A stretch of DNA of 64,000 nt from Butyrivibrio sp. MC2013 (GCF_000424585.1 NZ_AUKE01000010.1:82358-146357), one strand, 5' to 3'; shown: positions 44,403 to 52,244, counted from the stretch's first letter. Notes: generated from the sequence alone by a model not told the origin. Translations and numbers: made by a program.

Positions 44403-44726
44403 CGCGTTGTAACTGTTCACTCGCTGAAGGTGTTCATATGGCGCTGCTGCAGAAGTTATTTTCCTAGTTCACGCACTCCAAATGGTGTTTTGCTAAATTC
44501 TTCATCACAGCCTTTTTTAATACGCCGCACTCGAAAGAAACTCACCTGTCAAAATGGAACTATGGTTCCACTTTGACAGGTTCAGACAACTTTCTCGTGG
44601 GCGTTTAAAGGCTGTGACCTAAGAATAAGCAAAAACTACCATTTGAAGTGAATGTTCGCTGCGGAAAATAATCTTCTGTAGCAGCGCCATTTTGATCATT
44701 GTAGGCGAGTGAACAGTTACTCCGCG
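44403..44726. repeat. 324-bp imperfect palindromic element
   Basis: Two arms of about 160 bases are inverted copies around GGAACTATGGTTCC (about 44556-44569). Matching blocks include GTAACTGTTCACTCGC, GGCGCTGCTGCAGAAG, CAAATGGTGTTTTGCT, TCACAGCC and ACCTGTCAAA. A partial third half follows at 44728-44788 (cttcaaatgg...ttttaatgc). No ORF is supported. It could be a MITE-like element or a highly structured RNA. It lies between the leuA terminator and the FAD oxidoreductase promoter; the rest of the gap 44218-44958 shows nothing else. Confidence 0.8.
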
Positions 44727-44802
44727 TTCGCAATACTTCAAATGGCTTTTTACTATATTCTTCCGCATCCTTCTTTTTAATGCATAACTATATATTTTTC
44801 GT

Positions 44803-44856
44803 AAAAAAACGACCTCCAAAAGTCAGATTTTTAGGTCTAACTTTTTGGGGGCCGTT
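44803..44856 (-). terminator. Terminator of leuA
   Basis: On the minus strand AACGGCCCCCAAAAAGTTAG and CTGACTTTTGGAGGTCGTT form a stem of about 20 bp with few mismatches, followed by TTTTTT. It could also act weakly in the other direction. Confidence 0.85.
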
Positions 44857-44958
44857 TCAGTTTGTCAGAAAAGAGAGCAAACATCTATTTCGGTCGTTAC
44901 TTTATGTAGATCTTATATCTTTCCGCTATTCTCTTTTGATGATCAATATCATCCAAGA

Positions 44959-46956
44959 TCAGGTCCTGGCGCTGGTCCTGTACTGAACAGGTGTCATGCC
45001 GTATTTCTTCTTGAAGAGGCGGTTGAAGTGCTCAACGTTCTGATAACCTGAAGCTTCTGCAACCTTTTCTACCTTCATATTGCCGTTTCTTAAAAGAGAT
45101 GATGCCTTTTTAAGACGTACCTGCTTTACATTTTCACCAAAGGTCTTGCCTGACTTATCCTTGATATACTTGGACAGGTAAGGCTTGGAAAGGTAAAACT
45201 GTCTGGAGAGGTCATCCAGGGTCACGCTCAGGTAATTGTCCTGGATATAGGTCAGTATGGCATTGATCCTATCATCGCTGCCATCCAGCAGGTTCTGTAC
45301 CTGCTCCAGCTGGTTAACAGCTACACAGAGAGCATTAACAGAGGATCTGATGATATCTTCATCATTGCCTACGCCCCAATATGTCTTGCCATCCTTGGTA
45401 ATGCCTACATAAGTGATAGCCCTGGAAGAGGAACCTCTGGTAAGAGCGTGCTCTTCATAGCTGGAAAGCTCATAGGTCACGTCAAAGAAGCTCTTTAATG
45501 CGTTGCTGACAGCATCCAAACGGCCATTACCGGATGCTTCGATCACATGCTCTTTGCCTCCCTGAAGAATGGTCAGTTCTGTAAGGATGCCATCTCCCTG
45601 GCGGAAATGACACTCATTTACCTGGAATACAGAGTGGTTATTTACATACTTAGCCACAAACTCATCACGGATACGATCGGGAGTCAGCTCAGCATGCTCT
45701 CTATCGGAAATATCCTTCATAGTATAGGATACGTCCGCCTGCATCTCTTTGGGGATGGTCAGGCCGTATTTGCTCTTGAGGATGAAGCTTACGCCGCCCT
45801 TGCCGGACTGGGAGTTGATACGGATAACGTCACCATCATATTCTCTGCCCAGATCCTTGGGATCCACAGGAAGATAGGGAACTGTCCACATGCCGTTGTC
45901 CTTGCCCTCATTTCTCCAGCTAAAGCCCTTGGCAATGGCATCCTGATGAGAACCGGAGAAAGCTGTAAATACCAACGCGCCGGCATAAGGCTGTCTCTCA
46001 TAGATCTGCATCCTGGTCAGACGCTCATAGGTCTCACCCACTTCCTGGATATGAGAGAAGTCAAGCTTGGGATCTACGCCATGGGAGAACATATTGACAG
46101 CCAGAGTCACGATATCTACGTTACCTGTACGCTCACCGTTTCCAAAGAGTGTACCCTCTATTCTGTCAGCACCTGCCAGGAGGCCCAGCTCAGCATCGCT
46201 GACGCCGGTTCCTCTGTCATTGTGAGGATGAAGAGATAATGTAACGGCATCACGATATTTGAGGCTCCTGCTGATATACTCAACCTGAGTAGCGAATACG
46301 TGAGGCATGGCAATCTCAACAGTGGTAGGTATATTGATGATGACCTTGTGATCCTGAGTAGGCTTCCAAACATCCAGAACTGCGTTGCAGACTTCCACTG
46401 CATAATCCACTTCTGTGCCCGGGAAGCTCTCTGGAGAATATTCAAATGCAAAGTTGCCGCTGGTCTCCTTGGCAAGCTTATCAAGGAGCTTGGCACCTTC
46501 TACGGCAATCTTCTTGATCTCAGCCTTGTCCTTGCCAAATACCTGCTCTCTCTGAGCTACTGATGTTGAGTTATAAAGATGTACAATAGCCCTGGGAGCT
46601 CCCTTTACAGCCTCAAAGGTCCTCTTAATGATATGCTCTCTGGCCTGGGTCAGTACCTGGACGGTAACGTCATCAGGGATCATGTGCTTATCAATAAGTG
46701 TACGTGCAAATTCAAACTCAGTCTCTGATGCTGCAGGGAAACCGATCTCAATCTCCTTAAAGCCAAGCTTGACAAGCATGGTAAAGAACTCCAGCTTCTC
46801 TTCCAGACTCATAGGCTCGATCAAAGCCTGATTGCCATCTCGAAGATCAACACTGCACCAGATGGGCGGATGATCTATATAATCCTTCTTAACCCAGTCA
46901 TAGCTGCAGACCGGGGGCATAAAATACTGTCTCTCGTACTTCTGATAATTCTCCAT
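44959..46956 (-). CDS. leuA: 2-isopropylmalate synthase with C-terminal AraC-type DNA-binding domain
   Basis: LeuA condenses acetyl-CoA and 2-ketoisovalerate, the first step of leucine synthesis. Residues about 1-555 are a complete long-type LeuA: CSVDLRDGNQALIEPMS, GFPAASETEF, the metal-binding HPHNDRGTG, and the C-terminal leucine-sensing dimer domain (GNGRLDAVSNAL, ITYVGITKDGKTYWGVG). Residues about 567-665 are an AraC/XylS helix-turn-helix pair: TLDDLSRQFYLSKPYLSKYI and VEKVAEASGYQNVEHFNRLF ending KKYGMTPVQYR. The fusion is within one open frame with no gap. ATG 46956 has AAGGAG 8 bases upstream; a GTG at 46959 is an alternative. Direct regulation by leucine status is an inference. Confidence 0.93.
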   Translation of the reverse strand: MENYQKYERQYFMPPVCSYDWVKKDYIDHPPIWCSVDLRDGNQALIEPMSLEEKLEFFTMLVKLGFKEIEIGFPAASETEFEFARTLIDKHMIPDDVTVQVLTQAREHIIKRTFEAVKGAPRAIVHLYNSTSVAQREQVFGKDKAEIKKIAVEGAKLLDKLAKETSGNFAFEYSPESFPGTEVDYAVEVCNAVLDVWKPTQDHKVIINIPTTVEIAMPHVFATQVEYISRSLKYRDAVTLSLHPHNDRGTGVSDAELGLLAGADRIEGTLFGNGERTGNVDIVTLAVNMFSHGVDPKLDFSHIQEVGETYERLTRMQIYERQPYAGALVFTAFSGSHQDAIAKGFSWRNEGKDNGMWTVPYLPVDPKDLGREYDGDVIRINSQSGKGGVSFILKSKYGLTIPKEMQADVSYTMKDISDREHAELTPDRIRDEFVAKYVNNHSVFQVNECHFRQGDGILTELTILQGGKEHVIEASGNGRLDAVSNALKSFFDVTYELSSYEEHALTRGSSSRAITYVGITKDGKTYWGVGNDEDIIRSSVNALCVAVNQLEQVQNLLDGSDDRINAILTYIQDNYLSVTLDDLSRQFYLSKPYLSKYIKDKSGKTFGENVKQVRLKKASSLLRNGNMKVEKVAEASGYQNVEHFNRLFKKKYGMTPVQYRTSART

Positions 46957-47021
46957 CACAACTACTCCTTTTGCCTTATAGATGCCCTAATTTTTTTGCC
47001 ATATTGGAACCCTATAAATTA

Positions 47022-47076
47022 TTTGGTCCGTTCCATACCAAAATCCGCTATACATGTTTAAATATATAACGGATTT
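47022..47076. promoter_or_regulatory. Two inverted repeats upstream of leuA
   Basis: TTTGGT/ACCAAA (47022-47042, 9-base spacer) abuts AAATCCGCTATA/TATAACGGATTT (47041-47076, 12-base spacer, one mismatch). They lie 66-120 bases upstream of the leuA start, where an operator would be. Binding by the protein's own AraC domain is an attractive but untested idea. Confidence 0.5.
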
Positions 47077-47149
47077 ATTGATAATAATTATGATAACATC
47101 CAAAAAGAAATAGTGTAGTGATAGATTTAATCACTTTGGTTGATATTTT

Positions 47150-47614
47150 TTAATCTCTATATCTGGTTAAGAGTTCCAAAAAGGCCTTGCAGCCGTTTTC
47201 TGTCTGCTCCATACAAAGCTTAAAATCCCTTGTATACCAAGGGTCTGCAATGTCTCCCTGCTGGCCTGCATAGCTTCCAAGGAGGTGGACCTTGTGGCCC
47301 AGATCCTGCCCGCAAATGCGACCAATCTCGGATACATTCTCAGCATCAAAGCAGAGAATATAGTCCCAATTCCAGTACTCATCACTCCTAAGGCGCCTTG
47401 CTCTCTTTTTACTGCAATTGATCCCTCTCTCTTCGAGTAGCTTTTTGACCGGAGGATATACTCCGTTTCCAATTTCTTCTGTTGATGTGGCTGCGGATTC
47501 AATATAGATATCCTTCTCAGTCCATCCTTTTCTTGCTGCAATATCCCTGAGGAGATACTCTCCCATGGGGGATCTGCATATGTTGCCGTGGCAGACGAAT
47601 AAAATTCTTATCAT
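47150..47614 (-). CDS. Low-molecular-weight protein tyrosine phosphatase
   Basis: The 154-residue enzyme has the CX5R loop as C8-HGNIC-R14-S in VCHGNICRSPMGE and the general acid Asp in DPWYTRDF near residue 127. Such phosphatases often control polysaccharide synthesis kinases; no kinase gene is nearby. An 11-codon relic of a close copy of its N-terminus lies at 55601-55636. Confidence 0.95.
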   Translation of the reverse strand: MIRILFVCHGNICRSPMGEYLLRDIAARKGWTEKDIYIESAATSTEEIGNGVYPPVKKLLEERGINCSKKRARRLRSDEYWNWDYILCFDAENVSEIGRICGQDLGHKVHLLGSYAGQQGDIADPWYTRDFKLCMEQTENGCKAFLELLTRYRD

Positions 47615-47681
47615 TTATTTTGACTCCTTAAAATTCTGAGTTATTCCCTGTAATGTGCACCGTTGCGGGATAAAAATTGTG

Positions 47682-47858
47682 TTCACATATCACGGTGACA
47701 GAACTATAATATCACAGTTTGTGTAATAACTACGAATATCTGGGAAAATCATGGACATGAAAAGTAGTCAAAAAGTAGTAAGGCGTGGTTGGGATTATGA
47801 GATATTCCGAAAATTTAATCTAAAAAGCAGCATAGATAAGTCATCTATGCTGCTTTTT
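47682..47858 (+). ncRNA. Candidate small RNA
   Basis: TTCACA (47682-47687) and a perfect TATAAT (47705-47710), 17 bases apart, point rightwards on the plus strand. The next strong signal on that strand is the hairpin at 47822-47858 ending in TTTTT, giving a transcript of about 140 bases. No convincing protein frame is present. Evidence is sequence signals only. Confidence 0.3.
47822..47858. terminator. Bidirectional terminator downstream of the ribbon-helix-helix gene
   Basis: AAAAAGCAGCATAGAT and ATCTATGCTGCTTTTT form a perfect 16-bp stem with loop AAGTC; A- and T-runs flank it so it can work on both strands. A deleted copy of it lies at 49243-49271. Confidence 0.9.
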
Positions 47859-47863
47859 GTTTA

Positions 47864-48061
47864 TCATTTGATGTCAAGCTCAGGCGGCTCGTCCAGGTTC
47901 TGGGACACGTATTTGCCGTCCTTCTTGCGCTGTTTGACACATTCAGTTAAAAGATATTCTATCTGTCCGTTAATTGATCGGAAGTCATCCTCAGCCCAGG
48001 CAGCAATCGCATCGTACAACTTCGCATTTAGTCGCAGCGGAACCTGCTTTTTTTCTGCCAT
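47864..48061 (-). CDS. Arc-like ribbon-helix-helix protein
   Basis: The 65-residue protein begins VPLRLNAKLYDAIAAWAEDDFRSINGQIEYLL, an Arc-type ribbon-helix-helix with the beta strand PLRLN. The same kind of small protein often follows SPFH genes, and here its ATG is one base after the SPFH stop codon, so the two are coupled. It may bind DNA, or may just pair with the SPFH protein; the family role is not settled. Confidence 0.9.
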   Translation of the reverse strand: MAEKKQVPLRLNAKLYDAIAAWAEDDFRSINGQIEYLLTECVKQRKKDGKYVSQNLDEPPELDIK

Positions 48062-48062
48062 A

Positions 48063-49118
48063 TCAGTAGAGGCTTCCTGAGTTAACTATTGGCTGTGCAT
48101 CGTGATTGCCACACAGAACTACGAGGAGGTTTGAAACCATCGCTGCCTTGCGCTCCTCATCCAGGTTCACGATATCTTTTTCATTAAGTCTCTCAAGTGC
48201 CATCTCAACCATTCCAACAGCTCCGTCAACAATGAGCTTTCTTGCGTCTACTACTGCTGAAGCCTGCTGCCTCTGAAGCATTGCTGCAGCGATTTCAGGA
48301 GCATAAGCAAGATATGTGATCCTTGCATCCACGATCTCGATACCAGCGCCCTCAACCTTGGACTGAATCTCTTTCTTGATCCTGTTAGCAACGACCTCTG
48401 TAGAACCACGAAGGCTGCCATCATCTGCCTGTCCATCACCGGTTGTATCTACATTCTCTGTGATGTCGTAAGGATAAAGCTTAACTACGTTACGTACTGC
48501 AGAATCGCACTGAAGTGAAAGATACTCTTTGTAGTTATCTACTGCAAATACAGCCTTGGCTGTGTCTGTAACCTTCCACATAACAGCTACTGCAATCTCT
48601 ACTGGATTACCAAGGATATCGTTGACCTTCTGCTTGGAATTGCTAAGGGTCATAACCTTTAAGGAAATCTTCCTGCTTCCGCCATTCTTAAGTTCGCCTG
48701 TTGTTCCGATCTGGCCACCACTTACAACGATACCAGAAAGTCCACTCTTCTTGTTATCGGAGATATCTCCGCTCTGTCCAAGCTTGGTGTCTGCTGCAGG
48801 GTTGAAGGCTGTGCAGAACGGATTTACAAAAAAGAATCCATCACCCTTAAGGGTTCCTACATACTTTCCAAAAAGTGTAAGAACAAGAGCTTCACCAGGC
48901 TTAAGGACCTTAAGGCCAAGGAATAAGATCCAGCCAAAGGCAAGATACAGAATAGATGCAATAAAGAGTATTGCACTTCCATCCTTGTCTTGATCGATGC
49001 CAGCACCACCAGATAATACTCCTATGAATGCCAGTAAATAAAGCGCTATTGTCAGGATCATCATTACAATCCCGTTCTTGTGGCCACTAATAACCTTTTC
49101 TTTGATGTTTTCGTTCAT
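48063..49118 (-). CDS. SPFH domain (stomatin/prohibitin-like) membrane protein
   Basis: The 351-residue protein has two N-terminal transmembrane helices (residues about 17-40 and 48-68), then a SPFH/Band-7 domain (LKPGEALVLTLFGKYVGTLKGDGFFFVNPF to about 290) and a helical end (AAMLQRQQASAVVDARK). Such proteins form membrane microdomain scaffolds. The ATG at 49118 has GGAGG 7 bases upstream; the longer frame to 49178 lacks one. Coupled to the Arc-like gene. Confidence 0.9.
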   Translation of the reverse strand: MNENIKEKVISGHKNGIVMMILTIALYLLAFIGVLSGGAGIDQDKDGSAILFIASILYLAFGWILFLGLKVLKPGEALVLTLFGKYVGTLKGDGFFFVNPFCTAFNPAADTKLGQSGDISDNKKSGLSGIVVSGGQIGTTGELKNGGSRKISLKVMTLSNSKQKVNDILGNPVEIAVAVMWKVTDTAKAVFAVDNYKEYLSLQCDSAVRNVVKLYPYDITENVDTTGDGQADDGSLRGSTEVVANRIKKEIQSKVEGAGIEIVDARITYLAYAPEIAAAMLQRQQASAVVDARKLIVDGAVGMVEMALERLNEKDIVNLDEERKAAMVSNLLVVLCGNHDAQPIVNSGSLY

Positions 49119-49242
49119 GACTGTTCCTCCATTTTCTGTCTGACCAGCCGCACTATTGCGGCATTTGCATGATGTCATAAAGTGTTGTGAATTGTTTTGA
49201 TATCATTATGATATCATTAATAATCATTTTGTCAACACCTTG

Positions 49243-49271
49243 AAGCAGCATAGATAAGTCATCTTTGTTTA
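49243..49271. repeat. Partial duplicate of the SPFH-operon terminator
   Basis: AAGCAGCATAGATAAGTCAT and the next bases repeat the left arm and loop of the terminator at 47822-47858, then skip the right arm and resume with TTTGTTTAT. This looks like a duplicated terminator that lost its right arm by deletion, so it no longer folds. Confidence 0.65.
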
Positions 49272-49448
49272 TTTTCCTGTGTTAGCATCTAGCTCCTTTA
49301 ATGTAATACCATCCGCTGTTTTCCACTCAATATTCCCATTTGCACTAGACCCGCAAACAAATGCAGCTGCTCCAGATGGAGAATTAAAGAGAATATACTC
49401 TATCGGATAACCCACGCCCGAAACCTGCAGCTCATACTCTACCTTCAT
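49269..49448 (-). CDS. DUF4357-like domain, probable gene remnant
   Basis: The 59-residue frame carries the DUF4357 pattern: FNSPSGAAAFVCGSSANGN, then WKTADGITLKELD. This domain is usually the C-terminal part of larger nucleases or restriction-related proteins, so a stand-alone copy beside other fragments looks like a remnant. GAAGGAAAG precedes ATG 49448, so expression is possible. Confidence 0.6.
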   Translation of the reverse strand: MKVEYELQVSGVGYPIEYILFNSPSGAAAFVCGSSANGNIEWKTADGITLKELDANTGK

Positions 49449-49595
49449 GTTCTTTCCTTCATCCATATCCTGTTCTTCATCTAACTTCCTTCATCCAAAA
49501 ACCGCAGTTTTCGGACTACTCTCCTTTCTCTGATAAAAAATATTGATAGTTTCGTTATGCCTCTCCTTCACGTGCACCTGATTTTGGGCATAAAA

Positions 49596-49868
49596 TTAGA
49601 CCAGTAAGTACCGGACGTTTCCGGCCTTTGCTGGCCTATGTAAAAAACCCCTATACAACAAAAGAACATCCCCCCAAAGACTGTTCATCCACATCTTCAC
49701 AGAATCTGCACTATCTCTGTCTTTCTTTTCAATGTTTCTGTAAAAGGTGTTTGCAACAAAATCCGCAAGTTGAACAAGCTTTTCATTCTTAGAATCTGTA
49801 TAACTTGCAGAAAACTTATAACATATTGGATTCTTAATCGTTAATTGCTGATTCAGATACTCTTCCAA
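49596..49868 (-). pseudogene. C-terminal fragment of a DUF3800 protein
   Basis: The 90-residue frame includes NEKLVQLADFVANTFYRNIE, the C-terminal signature of DUF3800 (a family with RNase H-like Asp residues, common in accessory DNA). The frame has only a TTG start and is closed by a stop codon six codons upstream, so the N-terminal two thirds are missing. Confidence 0.7.
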
Positions 49869-49979
49869 CTGCTCTATGTAAGATTATTCTATTTAATTTG
49901 TGAACCACAACAAAAACTATTTACCTAGTCATTAAAGGGATATAATTCTTCATTTTCTTATTATTTACCCTCTTAAACG

Positions 49980-50174
49980 TCAAATAAATAATTCTCCCTT
50001 AGACATAAATTCATCTATTGCTTTATCAGTATCACCAAGAAGTTTTTCCCACTCTTCATCAGTAAGATCTCCGAGGTCCTTATCACCACCATGAGAAGCA
50101 AAGAGATTTGCGTTCTCTTCCAGCATTTTCAGAAGAACTGATGAATCAAACGTTTCACCTGTCTGTTCTTTATG
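49980..50174 (-). pseudogene. Out-of-frame 3' continuation of the 50.17-50.79 kb gene
   Basis: Read in the +1 frame just after the stop of the upstream gene, an open frame continues HKEQTGETFDSSVLLKMLEE and then NLFASHGGDKDLGDLTDEEW to a stop. It looks like a real acidic protein end and fits the helical style of the upstream protein. A one-base insertion or two-base deletion near 50172 would restore one gene of about 270 residues. It could also be a separate short gene. Confidence 0.45.
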
Positions 50175-50793
50175 TCATCATAACTTCCATCAGCCTGTTT
50201 ATGTGAGAAAGAAGCTGCTCTGCTCCAAGTGTACTTACTCCCATCATCTGAAAGTTGTTTATGGAGCCATTCAGCTCTGACAGATAATTCTTTTTCTCAA
50301 AGATATCATAAGGGGCTACTCCATCTACTGCCTGCATAGCTTCATCTGCAATACCCTCAGTGTCACGGATATACGAGCACAATGCGGCAAATTCTGTAAA
50401 ATCCGAATCTGTCGGATTCACTTTATAAGGATCGATCTCTTTTGAGAACTCATTGCCGTTTTCATCTGTTCCGGTTGCAGTATATTTCCTGCTGTCTCCC
50501 ATCACATCAATCCTTATCTCAAACTTCTGCATCACGCCTTGATAAGAATAGGCTGTTTTGCCATCAGCAAGTTGCGTTGATGTCATTCCTGAGTTCCACA
50601 CATTTGCTGTTATAACTCGTGTATATCCTTTCTTTGCAGGCTCTTCTTTTGCCAGGGCATCTACTACTTCAGAAGAATCTTCATCTTTTTTGATGACAGC
50701 ACTCTGGAAATCATTGTTCCCGAAAGTCTGATTCGAATAATAGTGGGCACTCTGTGAGTAATAATAGTTTCCGTTTGTTATTGTATTTGACAT
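50170..50793 (-). CDS. Uncharacterised protein, probably frameshifted at its 3' end
   Basis: The 207-residue protein starts MSNTITNGNYYYSQSAHYYS, is polar, has no signal peptide or membrane helix, and includes a GYTRVITANVWNSGMTSTQ beta-like segment. AAAGGA precedes the ATG. I do not recognise the family with confidence; similar polar proteins cluster with flagella-like or secreted coiled-coil proteins in Lachnospiraceae. Its end is probably displaced by a frameshift (see 49980-50174). Confidence 0.65.
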   Translation of the reverse strand: MSNTITNGNYYYSQSAHYYSNQTFGNNDFQSAVIKKDEDSSEVVDALAKEEPAKKGYTRVITANVWNSGMTSTQLADGKTAYSYQGVMQKFEIRIDVMGDSRKYTATGTDENGNEFSKEIDPYKVNPTDSDFTEFAALCSYIRDTEGIADEAMQAVDGVAPYDIFEKKNYLSELNGSINNFQMMGVSTLGAEQLLSHINRLMEVMMT

Positions 50794-50930
50794 AAGCGTT
50801 CCTTTCTGCGGTTCATCTGTCAGTCAGAACCGCTCCACGCTCCGGAAAGGGCCAAGTGGTCAATTGATTATCAGTTGCGGCGCTTTGCTCTTTACTTTCA
50901 CCCTCCTTCATAAAACAAGGATTTTGCTCC

Positions 50931-51713
50931 TTAAGTGCCATACAACATTTTTCTATGCTCGATAGCCTTTTCTGTCAGCTGTTTATTAAGATTCTGCTTT
51001 TTCTGATAATCCTCAAGCTGTTTCTTCTGTCTCGCTGCTCTCTGAGCCCGGCGTCTTGCATTATCATTGTTGTTATTTCGTCTGCTCCTTTGAGAGCTCT
51101 CACTGCGCATTTTCTCAAGGACTTCATCCAGCTTTTCAGCAGCACTCATAAGTTCTGATTCACGGCCTTTAATCGCGAGGTCCACGTGTTGGATAGTTCC
51201 GGCTGTACCGTCTTCTTTCAGGAAAATACCCGTTTTTCGTACCTTTCCATCAAGGACACCATCCTCACCCTCAAGAGTAAACTCAGTATTTTCTGCTCCC
51301 AGGAAAATGGCACCAACTCCGGATTCTTTGAGGCTCTTCATCTCATCTTTTCCATCATCTGTTTTGCTCCATACTTTGAGTTTTTCAAAAACCTCATCAT
51401 TTTCATCAATCCAACCGTTGCCGTCAGTATCGTACTCTGCCAGGTCCCTAAAGCCGTCACCGCTCTTTACTCCAAACAGTTCAGTGCCGTCATTTATTTT
51501 TCCATCATCGTTCTTATCAAGAGCCAAGAATCCGCTCCCAGCCTTGGTCATGGAGATCTCATCCTGCTTGCCATCTGCATCCAGATCAAACTTGAATTTC
51601 TTATCACTAAGCCCTGATGTCTGTGCAGTGGTATTGATAATAAGTGGATCAAAAAGGTTATCCAGTGGTGATGACATTGCAATAAAAGTATCACGTTCTT
51701 TCTTCCTTGCCAT
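50931..51713 (-). CDS. EF-hand/dockerin-like calcium-binding protein, N-terminally truncated
   Basis: The 260-residue protein has three calcium-loop motifs: DLDADGKQDEIS, LDKNDDGKINDGTELFG and YDTDGNGWIDENDEVF, followed by a Lys/Arg/Gln-rich coiled tail. No signal peptide is seen. The same frame stays open upstream of the ATG to 51777 and reads RTVKVRTEDGREIKVDVDVS, which looks like the internal sequence of longer relatives. It is closed just beyond by a stop codon, so the N-terminal part appears to have been deleted when the upstream regulator was joined. Confidence 0.7.
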   Translation of the reverse strand: MARKKERDTFIAMSSPLDNLFDPLIINTTAQTSGLSDKKFKFDLDADGKQDEISMTKAGSGFLALDKNDDGKINDGTELFGVKSGDGFRDLAEYDTDGNGWIDENDEVFEKLKVWSKTDDGKDEMKSLKESGVGAIFLGAENTEFTLEGEDGVLDGKVRKTGIFLKEDGTAGTIQHVDLAIKGRESELMSAAEKLDEVLEKMRSESSQRSRRNNNNDNARRRAQRAARQKKQLEDYQKKQNLNKQLTEKAIEHRKMLYGT

Positions 51714-51715
51714 GC

Positions 51716-52162
51716 TTACATCAACATCAACCTTGATCTCTCTGCCATCTTCAGTCCGTACCTTAACAGTTCTTCAACCGCTCTCCTAAGTACTCCATCA
51801 AATACAGGCTGCGAAACGGGTTTCAGCAGATAGTCATATGCATTAACACCGAAAGCATCTCCCATTCTGTCCGGAATCCCGGTAACATATATAATCAGTG
51901 GTCTGGAAGCGCGCATACTTCTGCCATTATTTTCTACTCTCTTCCCAAGTTCTCTGGCAGTGTCAATGCCATCAGCCCCTCCCATTGCAATGTCCAGAAA
52001 TAGGATATCCGGATTTACTCCGGCATCAATATCATTAAGTAGCTCTTCACCGGAAGAGTATTCTTTTATTTCTGACTTGTATTGACTTTTTGAAAGCCAA
52101 GCGGAAAGCAGATTCCTGACAACTTCCTCATCATCGCATACTGCAAAACGATATTTATCCAT
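51716..52162 (-). CDS. Response regulator receiver, truncated LytTR type
   Basis: The 148-residue protein is a receiver domain: FAVCDDEEVVRN (acidic pair), ILFLDIAMGGADGIDTA (phospho-Asp), YVTG (Thr) and DYLLKPVSQPVF (Lys). Up to residue about 128 it resembles AgrA/LytTR regulators, where a DNA-binding domain would follow; instead it ends in LRYGLKMAERSRLMLM, encoded by DNA whose other frame continues the EF-hand gene. ATG 52162 has GAGG 9 bases upstream. It probably cannot bind DNA itself. Confidence 0.8.
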   Translation of the reverse strand: MDKYRFAVCDDEEVVRNLLSAWLSKSQYKSEIKEYSSGEELLNDIDAGVNPDILFLDIAMGGADGIDTARELGKRVENNGRSMRASRPLIIYVTGIPDRMGDAFGVNAYDYLLKPVSQPVFDGVLRRAVEELLRYGLKMAERSRLMLM

Positions 52163-52244
52163 TTGCGCTTGCCTCAATTCTCTTTAGCTCATCGGTATGC
52201 TTAAATAACGCAAAAATGCTTAGCACGGACATCCATGTAAGCAT
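52155..52244 (-). CDS. Possible 29-residue peptide upstream of the response regulator
   Basis: The frame reads MLTWMSVLSIFALFKHTDEL... and ends ANG, with AAGGGAAA before the ATG. Its stop overlaps the response regulator start (ATGGATAA), suggesting coupling. It has a hydrophobic N-terminus and charged C-terminus. It might be a small membrane peptide, or the last part of a lost histidine kinase. Confidence 0.4.
   Translation of the reverse strand: MLTWMSVLSIFALFKHTDELKRIEASANG

Noticed and set aside
44340..44576. Plus-strand frame within the 324-bp palindrome
   Set aside because: Coding potential is not credible because the sequence is constrained as an inverted repeat.
47751..48080. 109-residue plus-strand frame antisense to the ribbon-helix-helix gene
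   Set aside because: It runs through the terminator and opposite a supported gene; the candidate small RNA is the better reading.
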